Shown in pieces: positions 31,268 through 40,109 of a stretch of DNA of 64,000 bases (within the stretch, counting starts at the first letter, position 1; each line of letters starts with the position of its first letter). The stretch spans positions 1,426,001 through 1,490,000 of the forward strand of contig NZ_CP027657.1 of the NCBI RefSeq assembly GCF_003008615.1, given 5' to 3'. A model generated the notes under the pieces. It searched no databases, had not been told where the DNA came from, and worked only from the letters and a program-made list of their open reading frames with translations. Source of the DNA: Pseudomonas mendocina (GTDB taxonomy: Bacteria > Pseudomonadota > Gammaproteobacteria > Pseudomonadales > Pseudomonadaceae). A program made the translations under genes and the position numbers.

Positions 31268-33070
31268 ATGGATAAGCAGAGTCCCCACCTACAGTTGTTA
31301 CGCGTTCCCACACCGAGCAAGCAAAGCCTCAGCTTCTGCGACGGCAGCCCCCGCGACCTCAAGCGCTGGATCGCTGGCCTGCCCAAAGCGAACATCGGTG
31401 AAACTGCGCGCCAGCTGTACCAGAGCCTGGTGGAACTCAACCAACTCCTGACGCCCTCGGAAAACCGCCTGCAACTTCTGGAACTGCTGCGCCCGGAAGT
31501 CAGCTTCGTCTGCCAGCACCTGGAGCGCCATTTCCTCAATCAGGCCATCGTCCTCGATGAACGCCCGCGCAAGGTCGCCAACCTGTGCCAGGCCCTGCAG
31601 AATCACCTGGCCGTCGGTTACAAGCTGATCATCTCGCGCGCCATGACGCGCAGCGGCAAAGAGCGCGAGCAGTTGCTCGCCGTTGCTCTGCAGCGCGCCA
31701 GCCACAGTCTGTGCAGCCCCCTGATCCGCGCCAGCCAGCTGTATTGCCCGGTTCCCGAGGGACTCTGGCTGGAGCTGCACCAGCTGTACCAGATCGCCTG
31801 CGAGCAGCGCCTGCAACGTCAGGTCATCCGCGACCCGCTGGCACGCCATACTCCCGGACTGAGCCTCGAACAAACCTACGTGACCGCGCTTCTGCTCGGT
31901 TGCGCGCGCACCAACCAGATGCGTCAGAACGGCATTGCCCGCCTGGCAGAAGCCCTGGAACCCTGGAGCACGTTGGTCAAACTGCAACCCGGCGATCACC
32001 CCAATAGCCTGTTCGTTCTCGCGCCTCAGGTCGACGGCCCACCGCGCTACAAGTCGCTATACCAAAGCAGCGAACTGCATAACCTGCTGGGTATCGACAC
32101 CCAGCCACTGGTCGATGCGATCAAGGAATACCTGGAGCTCCCTGAAGAAGAGCGCAGCAAATCGCACCTGATGATTCCCGACGGCATCAGCCTGGACTTG
32201 CTGCAACACGTGGCAGCGGCCTGGGGCGATATCGCCGAACGCACCTTCCAGCGCACTGCAGGCCAGGGCAATCTGACCCTGTGCATTGGCATGACCGCAC
32301 TGCATTTCTTCCTCTCCGGCCGCCGCTCCTTTGCAGAAGTGCTCAAGCGCCCGGTTGAAATCGGCGCCGCTGTGTTCAAGCCATCCACTGGCGAACCGGA
32401 CATCTGGTCGAATGCCTTCGATGCTCAACGTAGCGCAGCCGACGAGATCCACTTCGAAGAAATTCAGTACACCAAAGTGACGCCTGGTGAGCAGGCCCCG
32501 CCGGAAACCAGTGGCGAGACCTATCCCACCTATCCACTGGCGATCGTCAACCACAGCCCCGGCGGCTACTGCCTGTCCTGGCCCAAGGATGTCCCCAGCC
32601 AGTTACAAGCGGGTGAACTATTGGGCGTACAGGACAGCCCCAGCCAGGGCTGGAGCGTGGCCATCGTGCGCTGGATTCGCCAGGTTCGTGGTGGCGGCAC
32701 GCAAATGGGCATCGAACTGATCGCACCGCATGCCCGCCCTTGTGGCCTGCAGTTGCTGCGCAAGGCCGAGCAGAACAGCCAGTATCTACGTGCCCTGCTG
32801 CTGCCGGAAATCAGCGCCATCTCCCGTCCTGCCAGCCTCATCACGCCGCGCCTGCCCTTCCAGGAAGGCAGCAAGGTACTGATCAACGACCATGGCGAAG
32901 AGCACCGCGCGGTGCTGACTCGCAAGCAGGTCAGCACCGGTAGTTTCAGCCAGTTCGAGTATCGCCGTGTGGGCGATGAAGAAGGCGCTGCCGGGAAGCC
33001 GGTCACAGCCTCGCAAAGCCAAAAGCCTGCTGGGGAGGAAGATTTTGACTCACTCTGGAAGTCGCTGTAG
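31268..33070 (+). CDS. fimW: FimW-like PilZ domain c-di-GMP effector
   Basis: The protein has 600 residues and begins MDKQSPHLQLLRVPTPSKQ. A long helical N-terminal region is followed (from about 415) by a PilZ-like region. This has an NHSPGGY sequence, close to the (D/N)xSxxG PilZ motif, and a later RWIRQVRGGGTQMGIELI strand typical of PilZ. P. aeruginosa FimW (PA4958) is a c-di-GMP receptor for surface attachment and type IV pili and sits next to fimX, as here. The symbol rests on synteny and motif. A GTG start at 31244 is possible. Confidence 0.8.
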   Translation: MDKQSPHLQLLRVPTPSKQSLSFCDGSPRDLKRWIAGLPKANIGETARQLYQSLVELNQLLTPSENRLQLLELLRPEVSFVCQHLERHFLNQAIVLDERPRKVANLCQALQNHLAVGYKLIISRAMTRSGKEREQLLAVALQRASHSLCSPLIRASQLYCPVPEGLWLELHQLYQIACEQRLQRQVIRDPLARHTPGLSLEQTYVTALLLGCARTNQMRQNGIARLAEALEPWSTLVKLQPGDHPNSLFVLAPQVDGPPRYKSLYQSSELHNLLGIDTQPLVDAIKEYLELPEEERSKSHLMIPDGISLDLLQHVAAAWGDIAERTFQRTAGQGNLTLCIGMTALHFFLSGRRSFAEVLKRPVEIGAAVFKPSTGEPDIWSNAFDAQRSAADEIHFEEIQYTKVTPGEQAPPETSGETYPTYPLAIVNHSPGGYCLSWPKDVPSQLQAGELLGVQDSPSQGWSVAIVRWIRQVRGGGTQMGIELIAPHARPCGLQLLRKAEQNSQYLRALLLPEISAISRPASLITPRLPFQEGSKVLINDHGEEHRAVLTRKQVSTGSFSQFEYRRVGDEEGAAGKPVTASQSQKPAGEEDFDSLWKSL

Positions 33071-33133
33071 GCTGCGGCCAACTCACCATTTGTCGCCTTT
33101 TCGCGCACGTTCGGCGCGGTATTGATTCATCCT

Positions 33134-35203
33134 ATGGCTATCGAAAAAAAAACCATCCGCCTGCTGATTCTCGAGGATTCGCAGAACGAAGCCGAGCGCC
33201 TGGTCAGTCTGTTCCGCAACGCCGGGCATGCCACGCGCGTCCATCGACTGACCTCCAGCGATGACCTGGCAGAAACCCTGCAACAGACCTGGGATCTGCT
33301 GATCTGCGCGCCGAGCAGCGAACAGCTCGACCCCAGCGAAGCGATCACCGCCATCCGCCGTCAGGCCAAGGACATTCCGGTCATCCAGCTGGTCGATGGC
33401 AACGATCCCGAGATCATCACCGAAGCCCTGCTGTTTGGTGCCCAGGATGCATTACCTCAAGGCGAGGACGAGCGCCTGGTGCTGGTGGCTAAACGCGAAC
33501 TGGCCAACCTCGAAGAGCGCCGTGCCCGGCGCGCCGCCGAAGTGGCCCTGCGTGAGGCAGAGAAACGCTGTCAGCTGCTGCTGGAAAGTTCGGTAGACGC
33601 CATTACCTACGTCCACGACGGCATGCATATCTATGCCAACCGCGCCTATCTCGAACTGTTTCGCTACGAAGATGGCGAAGAGCTCGAAGGCATGCCGATG
33701 ATCGACCTGATCGCCAGTGCCGATCAGAGCGCATTCAAGGACTTCCTGAAGAACTATCAGAGCGCCGAAGGCAATGCCGAGCTGAGCTGCCAGGGCATTC
33801 GTGCCGATGGCAGCAGTTTCGCCGCGCAAATGAGCTTCTCGCCCGCCACCTATGACGGCGAACCCTGCATTCAGGTGGTGATCCGCGCGGAAACCTCCAA
33901 TGCAGAGCTGGAAGAGAAACTTCGCGAGATCAGCAGTCAGGATCTGGTCACCGGCCTGTTCAACCGCAACCACTTCCTCGAACTGATGGATAGCGCTGCC
34001 GAGCGTGCAGTCAGCACCGGGCAACCGTCGACGCTGGCTTATGTGCGCGTCGACCGTTACGCCAGCATGCAAGGCGAAATCGGTCTGGCCGGCGTCGATC
34101 TGTTGCTTGCCGACCTTGGCGGCCTGCTGCGCGCGCACTTCCCGGCCGAAACCCAACTGGCCCGTTTCGGCGACGACGTGTTCGCCGCCCTGCTGCCAGG
34201 ACAGACGCCCGAGCAGTGCGAGGCCAACCTGGCCACACTGCTGAAGAAAGTCGAAGGCCATCTGTTCGACGTCAGCGGGCGCACAGCGCAAACCACCCTG
34301 TCGATCGGCGTTGCCGGCCTCAGCGAGAAGACCGCCAAGGCCCAGGAAGTCATCGACCGCGCCCACCGTTGTGCCGACGAGTTAGCCGATGGCAATGCGC
34401 TGAAACTGTTCAATCCGGCCGACGAACTGGCCGCCGCCGCTAACCGCGGCAACCTGCTGGCGATGGTGCAACAGGCATTGGAAAACAACAGTTTCCGCCT
34501 GCTGTTCCAACCGATCATCAGCCTGCGCGGCGACGCCCACGAACACTATGAAGTGCTGCTGCGCCTGCTCAGCCCCCAGGGCGAAGAAGTACCGCCCGCC
34601 CAGTTCCTCGCGGCAGCCAAGGATGCCGGCCTGGGTGAGAAGATCGACCGCTGGGTGATCCTCAACTCGATCAAGATTCTGGCCGACCACCGCTCCAAAG
34701 GCCATAACACGCGCCTGTTCGTGCACCTGTCCAGCGCCAGCCTGCAAGATCAGACCCTGCTGCCCTGGCTCAGCGTGGCACTCAAGGCCGCTCGCCTACC
34801 ATCGGACTCGCTGGTATTCCAGTTCAGTGAACCGGATGCCATTGCCTACCTGAAACAGGCCAAAACCCTGACCCAGGGCCTTGCCGAGCTGCACTGCAAG
34901 ATCGCCCTGAGCCAATTCGGCTGCGCGCTGAACCCGTTCAACACGCTCAAGCACCTGCAGGTGGACTTCGTCAAAATCGACGGTTCCTTCTCCCAGGATC
35001 TGAGCAACGCCGATAATCAGGAAGCGCTGAAAACCCTGCTCAGCAGCCTGCACGCCCAGGCCAAGCTGACCATCGTACCCTTCGTCGAAAGCGCCAGCGT
35101 ACTGGCCACGCTGTGGCAGGCCGGGGTCAACTTTATCCAGGGTTACTACCTGCAAGGCCCGAGTCAGTCGATGGACTACGACTTCTCCGCCGGCGACGAA
35201 TAA
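33134..35203 (+). CDS. fimX: Type IV pilus regulator FimX (degenerate GGDEF-EAL)
   Basis: The protein has 689 residues. Regions in order: a receiver-like fold (about 8-125) without the usual phospho-Asp context, a PAS domain (about 135-260), a GGDEF domain with GDDVF in place of GGDEF, and an EAL domain with EVL in place of EAL. These changes are known for FimX, which binds c-di-GMP through its EAL domain but does not make or break it efficiently, and controls PilB-driven pilus assembly at the pole. The ATG at 33134 gives MAIEKKTIRLLILEDSQ. Confidence 0.93.
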   Translation: MAIEKKTIRLLILEDSQNEAERLVSLFRNAGHATRVHRLTSSDDLAETLQQTWDLLICAPSSEQLDPSEAITAIRRQAKDIPVIQLVDGNDPEIITEALLFGAQDALPQGEDERLVLVAKRELANLEERRARRAAEVALREAEKRCQLLLESSVDAITYVHDGMHIYANRAYLELFRYEDGEELEGMPMIDLIASADQSAFKDFLKNYQSAEGNAELSCQGIRADGSSFAAQMSFSPATYDGEPCIQVVIRAETSNAELEEKLREISSQDLVTGLFNRNHFLELMDSAAERAVSTGQPSTLAYVRVDRYASMQGEIGLAGVDLLLADLGGLLRAHFPAETQLARFGDDVFAALLPGQTPEQCEANLATLLKKVEGHLFDVSGRTAQTTLSIGVAGLSEKTAKAQEVIDRAHRCADELADGNALKLFNPADELAAAANRGNLLAMVQQALENNSFRLLFQPIISLRGDAHEHYEVLLRLLSPQGEEVPPAQFLAAAKDAGLGEKIDRWVILNSIKILADHRSKGHNTRLFVHLSSASLQDQTLLPWLSVALKAARLPSDSLVFQFSEPDAIAYLKQAKTLTQGLAELHCKIALSQFGCALNPFNTLKHLQVDFVKIDGSFSQDLSNADNQEALKTLLSSLHAQAKLTIVPFVESASVLATLWQAGVNFIQGYYLQGPSQSMDYDFSAGDE

Positions 35204-35218
35204 TCCGCCGCAGAAACG

Positions 35219-35246
35219 AAAAAGCCGCCTGAACAGGCGGCTTTTT
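35219..35246. terminator. Bidirectional terminator between fimX and serB
   Basis: AGCCGCCT (35223-35230), loop GAAC and AGGCGGCT (35235-35242) pair. Flanking A and T runs let it work for fimX on the plus strand and serB on the minus strand. Confidence 0.92.
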
Positions 35247-35266
35247 CATTGCCGAGGAACCGAGAT

Positions 35267-36481
35267 TCAGTCCTGTCCCTCGCGATCACGGAAGCCCAGC
35301 AAATAGAGAATGCCATCCAGGCCCAGGGTGGATATGGCCTGCTTTGCCGATTGTTTGACCAGCGGTTTGGCACGAAACGCCACACCAAGGCCGGCCAGCC
35401 CGAGCATCGGCAAATCGTTGGCACCGTCGCCGACGGCGATGGTCTGCTCCAGCTGCAAGCCTTCCTTCTGCGCCAGTTCGCGCAGCAAGTCCGCCTTGCG
35501 CTGGGCATCGACGATAGGTTCGACCGCGACACCGGTGACCTTGCCGTTCTCGATCTGCAGCTCGTTGGCGAACACGTAATCGATACCCAGCTTGGCCTGC
35601 AGCTGCTTGGCGAAGTAGGTGAAGCCGCCGGAAAGAATCGCGGTCTTGTAGCCCAGACGCTTGAGCTCGGCAAACAGCACCTCTGCACCCTCGGTCAAAC
35701 GCAGCGAGGCGCCGATCTCCTCCAGCACGTCTTCCGACAAACCCTGCAACAGACCCAAGCGTTCCTTGAAGCTGGCGCGGAAGTCCAGCTCGCCACGCAT
35801 GGCGCGCTCGGTAATTTCCGCCACCTGCTCGCCGACTCCAGCCGCCTTGGCCAGCTCATCGATCACCTCGGCCTCGATCAGCGTCGAATCCATATCGAAC
35901 ACGGCCAGGCGGCGGTTGCGGCGAAACACCGAGTCACGCTGGAAGGCGATATCGACGTTCAACTCCTGCGCCACGCTGAGGAACTCGGCACGCAAGGCCG
36001 CAGGATCGGCCGGCTCGCCACGCACGGAAAACTCGATGCAGCCCTTGCCCTGCTCGGCCGGCATATCCAGCGGCATGCGTCCGGAAAGACGGTCGATATG
36101 GTCGATGTTCAGGTCGTACTTGGCGGTGATCGCGCTGACCCGCTGCAACTGCTCGGCACTGACCTTGCGCGTCAGTAGCGTCACGATATGGCGGGCCTTG
36201 CCCTGGCCGCCGACCCACTGGCGATAGTCGTCTTCGGATACCGGGGTGAAACGTACCTGCTGATCGAGCTCGTAGGCGGTGAACAGCAGATCCTTGAGTA
36301 CGGCCTGGGAGCGGCCGTTGTCTGGAATCTCGATAAGGATGCCGAACGACAAGGTGTCGTGGATCACCGCCTGGCCGATGTCGAGGATATTTACCCCCCC
36401 TTGCGCCAGTACGCCGGTGATGGCTGCGGTGAGTCCGGGGCGATCTTCGCCAGTGATATTGATCAGGACGATTTCGCGCAA
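35267..36481 (-). CDS. serB: Phosphoserine phosphatase SerB
   Basis: The protein has 404 residues. Two ACT domains lie in the N-terminal half, and a HAD phosphatase follows with VFDMDSTLIEAEVIDELA (nucleophile Asp, near residue 200), LSGGFTYFA and GDGANDLPML. It removes phosphate from phosphoserine in serine synthesis. The start is TTG at 36481, giving (M)REIVLINITGEDRPG; GGAGGGTG lies eight bases upstream, a very strong ribosome site. The only ATG upstream (36553) adds 24 residues outside the family. Confidence 0.96.
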   Translation of the reverse strand: MREIVLINITGEDRPGLTAAITGVLAQGGVNILDIGQAVIHDTLSFGILIEIPDNGRSQAVLKDLLFTAYELDQQVRFTPVSEDDYRQWVGGQGKARHIVTLLTRKVSAEQLQRVSAITAKYDLNIDHIDRLSGRMPLDMPAEQGKGCIEFSVRGEPADPAALRAEFLSVAQELNVDIAFQRDSVFRRNRRLAVFDMDSTLIEAEVIDELAKAAGVGEQVAEITERAMRGELDFRASFKERLGLLQGLSEDVLEEIGASLRLTEGAEVLFAELKRLGYKTAILSGGFTYFAKQLQAKLGIDYVFANELQIENGKVTGVAVEPIVDAQRKADLLRELAQKEGLQLEQTIAVGDGANDLPMLGLAGLGVAFRAKPLVKQSAKQAISTLGLDGILYLLGFRDREGQD

Positions 36482-36655
36482 GACGCACCCTCCAAGGCAA
36501 ACGATTGAGGCAGGCAAGCGGCGAATTGACCACAGGCCGACGAAAAGGCGCACATTCTACCCAGTTTCCCTCCGATCCGTGCAGCCACGCGCTTTGCCCG
36601 CTCCAGACCGCTCGCTATACTGCGCGGCAACTTCAGTCGACAAGAGCCGTGCTCT

Positions 36656-38182
36656 GTGAACCGGCCTGCGCCCGTCAAACCCGATAATTTCTTCATCATG
36701 ATCTTCCACGCGCTGCGTCAGCGGCGGGTGCCCTTGGTGCTGCGCATCGCCAGCCACAGCCTGTTGCTGGTGGCGCTGGCCATGGTCATCTACGCCTGGG
36801 TCATGGGCATGCAGTTCAAGCAGGCCATGCAGCAGCAGGCCGATGCACTGGGCCAGGCGCTGATCACCCAGACGGCGGCTTCGGCCACCGAACTGCTGGT
36901 GTCCAACGACATCCTCAGCCTCAACGTACTGCTCAATAACCTGGCGAAGAATCCGCTGGTGGCGCATGCGGCCATCTACAGCGTCGATAACCGCATCCTT
37001 GCCGAAGCAGGCGCACGCCCGACACGCAGCGTACTGGGCGAAACCGAGGGACTGTATTCCACCCCCATTACCTTCCAGGAGGTGATCGCCGGGCAACTGC
37101 GCATCAGCCTGGACATGCGCCAATTCCAGCAACCGATGACCATCAGCCTGCAGAGCATGGGCATTCTCAGCCTGATTCTGTTGGCGCTGACGCTATCGCT
37201 GAGCATGCGTCTCGGCAGGCATATCTCCACGCCACTGCTGCAATTGCGTTTATGGCTGCGCGACCCGGACGATCCTGCACCGGGCGCAGGCCGCAACGAT
37301 GAAATCGGTGACCTGGCGCGCCAGCTGCAATCGCGCCTGGTGCCCGAGAAGCCGGAGCCAGAGCACGACGACTCCGTCTTCGATGATGCCGAAAACTATC
37401 CCCACGAGCAGGATGAAAACGCCTTCTCCGACCTGGGCGATGATGAAGAAGTGGCCACTGCGGAGCATGCATTCGACGAGCACGATCTCGGCGAGGACAA
37501 CGAAGAGCCGCTCAAGCCGTGGCCCGAGTCCATAGAGCCGGATGATCCCTTCTCCGATCTGCGTGACGAGTCTGAAGCCCCTGCCCCGGCCGTCAAACCG
37601 CCGCGTCCATCGCAGACCAGTGCCGTTCTGGCGATCCAGCTTGGCGCACAGGAACAGTTGCGGCGCCTGCCGCGCACGCGCCTGCTGGATCTGCTGGAAC
37701 GCTACCGAGCATGCATGGAACAGGCTGCCGCGCTTTATCAGGGCCAACTGCACACGCTCAAGGACGGCAGCAGCCTGATCCTGTTCCATCAGCGTGAATG
37801 CGGCGAGGACTACCTGACCCACGCCATCTGCTGCGGCGAGCTGATGCGCGCTCTGGGCCATGCCTTGCAGATCGAAGTGGCGGACAGTGGCATCACCCTG
37901 CAACTGCAGTTGGGACTGACCCTGGGCAGCGACCTGGAGGCAATGAGCCAAACCGAGTTGCTGCTCAGTGACAGCGCCCTGGATGCCTTGGCCCTATCGC
38001 AGCACAGCCGCAACCTGCTGCTGGTCGAACAGCGGGTCGCCCAAGATGCGCTGGTGCGCCAGCGTGCTCGCATCCGCCCGATTGCCAGCCCGGAAGGTGC
38101 AAGCTGCGTGGAGCGCCTGCTCGATCCGTATCCAGCCCTGCTGGAACGGCAACTGACGCGCATGCACGACAACCGAGTGTGA
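36656..38182 (+). CDS. SMP/YtjB-like membrane sensor protein with HAMP-like and cyclase-like regions
   Basis: The protein has 508 residues starting with GTG at 36656. A first membrane helix lies at about 30-52 (SHSLLLVALAMVIYAWVM). A periplasmic region of about 120 residues follows, then a second helix (about 165-185) and a HAMP-like stretch ending GDLARQLQSR. An acidic low-complexity linker (about 225-315) is very rich in Asp/Glu. The C-terminal part (about 320-500) resembles a class III nucleotide cyclase fold without clear metal aspartates. Its E. coli counterpart smp/ytjB also lies beside serB. The function is unknown. Confidence 0.75.
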   Translation: MNRPAPVKPDNFFIMIFHALRQRRVPLVLRIASHSLLLVALAMVIYAWVMGMQFKQAMQQQADALGQALITQTAASATELLVSNDILSLNVLLNNLAKNPLVAHAAIYSVDNRILAEAGARPTRSVLGETEGLYSTPITFQEVIAGQLRISLDMRQFQQPMTISLQSMGILSLILLALTLSLSMRLGRHISTPLLQLRLWLRDPDDPAPGAGRNDEIGDLARQLQSRLVPEKPEPEHDDSVFDDAENYPHEQDENAFSDLGDDEEVATAEHAFDEHDLGEDNEEPLKPWPESIEPDDPFSDLRDESEAPAPAVKPPRPSQTSAVLAIQLGAQEQLRRLPRTRLLDLLERYRACMEQAAALYQGQLHTLKDGSSLILFHQRECGEDYLTHAICCGELMRALGHALQIEVADSGITLQLQLGLTLGSDLEAMSQTELLLSDSALDALALSQHSRNLLLVEQRVAQDALVRQRARIRPIASPEGASCVERLLDPYPALLERQLTRMHDNRV

Positions 38183-38198
38183 AAGCGACGCAGCCCAT

Positions 38199-38251
38199 GT
38201 AGGGCGGGTGCAACCCGCCAGACGGCCAACGGCGGGTTGCACCCGCCCTAC
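38199..38251. repeat. Perfect REP inverted pair (BIME-like)
   Basis: A 21-base unit starting GTAGGGCGGGTGCAACCC (38199-38219) has its exact reverse complement at 38231-38251, with an 11-base spacer. The right unit's CTAC holds the TAG stop of the minus-strand gene at 38248. Confidence 0.92.
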
Positions 38252-39153
38252 GCGCCAACCGAGACGCGCTGCGGCGTCGATGCCGCGAAGCGACCCAGCC
38301 AGTCCTTCCAGCGAATTCGCTCGTCACGTACCAGCCAGCCGTCCTGCTCGGCGAAACTCTCCGATAGCCACACCCCTCGGGTACTGGCCGCCAGCAATTC
38401 ACCCTTGCGCAGCGTGAACAGACCACCGCTGGGTACACCGCGCTGCAATGCCAGCAGGTAGATGTCCGGGCGACGACGCTCCAGTCGTGCGACCAAATGT
38501 CCATCCTCCAGACACTCATCGACATGGAACAGGCTCAACTGACGGGCATCGCGCGGCAGCTCCAGGCTCAAGTCGTAGACCAGTTGCAAGGATGCCGTGG
38601 GCAGATGCACGTAGGCACGCGGCCGCTCGAGCAAGGTCAGGTTGCCACACTGCACCGGACGCGCAGCGCCGGACAACGGACTGAGGCGAAAATGACTCGA
38701 TTCGCGATAGCGCAACGTCCCCTGATAAGGCGTGGGCAGCCAGGTGTCGGCAAAACGCCCGCCCAGCCAGCCTTCCGCACTCTCCAGCAGACACTCCTCG
38801 GCCACTTCCTGAATGGCGGTGAGCAGGGGCAGGTTCAGCTCATGCGCGGGCACATAGCCAGAAATCAGCTTGAGTACGGTGTCACCACGATCCGGGCGAC
38901 GCTGGCGTACCAGCAGCCAGTAGTCGCGTCCGTGCAGGCGCAGGGTCAGACGCACGGAAACGCCGAGATTGGCGAGCTCCACCGCGAAACGTGAACTATC
39001 GGTGATCTCCACTGGCCGACGCCGCTCGAGCATCTGACGAAAATTCAGCGGCTGCCCGAGACTCTGGTATCTCAGGCCATCAGGGCCAGCCTCGACGAAT
39101 AGCGGCAGGGTCTTGAAGTTACTCGGGTCCTTGCGGATCAGCGTACGCGGCAT
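38248..39153 (-). CDS. Conserved protein of unknown function with a Nudix-like box
   Basis: The protein has 301 residues and begins MPRTLIRKDPSNFKTLPLF. No signal peptide or membrane helix is seen. Residues near 110-135 read GYVPAHELNLPLLTAIQEVAEECLL, which resembles the Nudix box G-x5-E-x7-REUxEExGU. Here the spacing is two residues longer and Gln replaces Arg. It may be a divergent Nudix hydrolase or only look like one. The TAG stop lies in the REP pair, which separates it from the convergent sensor gene. Confidence 0.7.
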   Translation of the reverse strand: MPRTLIRKDPSNFKTLPLFVEAGPDGLRYQSLGQPLNFRQMLERRRPVEITDSSRFAVELANLGVSVRLTLRLHGRDYWLLVRQRRPDRGDTVLKLISGYVPAHELNLPLLTAIQEVAEECLLESAEGWLGGRFADTWLPTPYQGTLRYRESSHFRLSPLSGAARPVQCGNLTLLERPRAYVHLPTASLQLVYDLSLELPRDARQLSLFHVDECLEDGHLVARLERRRPDIYLLALQRGVPSGGLFTLRKGELLAASTRGVWLSESFAEQDGWLVRDERIRWKDWLGRFAASTPQRVSVGA

Positions 39154-39299
39154 CTCGACTCCTTGTTCCAGCTGGGCATGAAGCCGACTCGGCCGCCGGC
39201 ATCCACGCGAGGATCAGGTTGAAGCGAAAACCGCTCAAGGCTGCCCCAAGCCGACCGTCCAACACAACCCAAGCCTGTAAGAGGACGTGACCAAGAGCC

Positions 39300-40109
39300 T
39301 TAGCGGATACCCTGCAACACCGCCGCTACGGTCGCGACATTGGCCGCCAGGTGGGCGGGGGTTATGGTGCCGACGATGGCGCTGCTGACACCAGGATGAT
39401 CGAAGATCAGCTCGAAACTGGCGCGTACCGGATCGACACCCGGAGCCAGGCAGGCGTGCCCACTGGCCAGCGCCTTCTTGATCAGAATTCCCTTGGCGTG
39501 ACTGGCAGCGTAGTCCAGCACCGGTTTTTCGCCTTGCTCACTCAGGTTATAGGTGACCATGGCACAGTCACCTTGTTCCAGCGCCAGGAGACCGCCCTCA
39601 ACGGTCTTGCCGGAAATCCCGTAGCCAAGGATCTTGCCCTCACGCTTGAGCGCTGCGAGAGTCTCGTACACGCCGGTATCACGCAGCACCGCCAGATCGT
39701 TACCGTCGGAATGCACCAGTAGCAGGTCGATGCGATCGGTCTCCAGGCGCTTGAGACTACGCTCCACCGACAGGCGAGTGTGCGCGGCGGAAAAGTCGAA
39801 GAACGACTGTCCCTGCTCGAACTCCTCGCCGGTCTTGCTGACTATCACCCACTCATCGCGCTGACCGCGCAGCAGCGGGCCGAGGCGCTGCTCGCTGACG
39901 CCGTAGGCCGGCGCGGTATCGATCAGGTTGATGCCCAGCTCGCGCGCCTGCTGCAGCAAGGCCAGGGCCTGCGCATCGTCAGGGATGGTGAAGCCGTTAG
40001 GGTATTTTACGCCCTGGTCGCGGCCGAGCTTGACCGTTCCCAAGCCCAGCGGCGAAACCCGCAAGCCGGTGGAGCCCAGCGGGCGATGCAGATCGTGCAG
40101 GGTACTCAT
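39300..40109 (-). CDS. Aldo/keto reductase
   Basis: The protein has 269 residues from the ATG at 40109 (MSTLHDLHRPLGSTGLRVS). The catalytic set of the family is visible: Asp and Tyr in IDTAPAYGVSE, Lys in VSKTGEEF and His in LLVHSDGND. It is expected to be an NADPH-dependent reductase of aldehydes or ketones; the substrate is unknown. The start overlaps the stop of the FAD oxidoreductase gene by four bases, so the two are one unit. The longer ORF to 40259 lies within that gene and is rejected. Confidence 0.9.
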   Translation of the reverse strand: MSTLHDLHRPLGSTGLRVSPLGLGTVKLGRDQGVKYPNGFTIPDDAQALALLQQARELGINLIDTAPAYGVSEQRLGPLLRGQRDEWVIVSKTGEEFEQGQSFFDFSAAHTRLSVERSLKRLETDRIDLLLVHSDGNDLAVLRDTGVYETLAALKREGKILGYGISGKTVEGGLLALEQGDCAMVTYNLSEQGEKPVLDYAASHAKGILIKKALASGHACLAPGVDPVRASFELIFDHPGVSSAIVGTITPAHLAANVATVAAVLQGIR

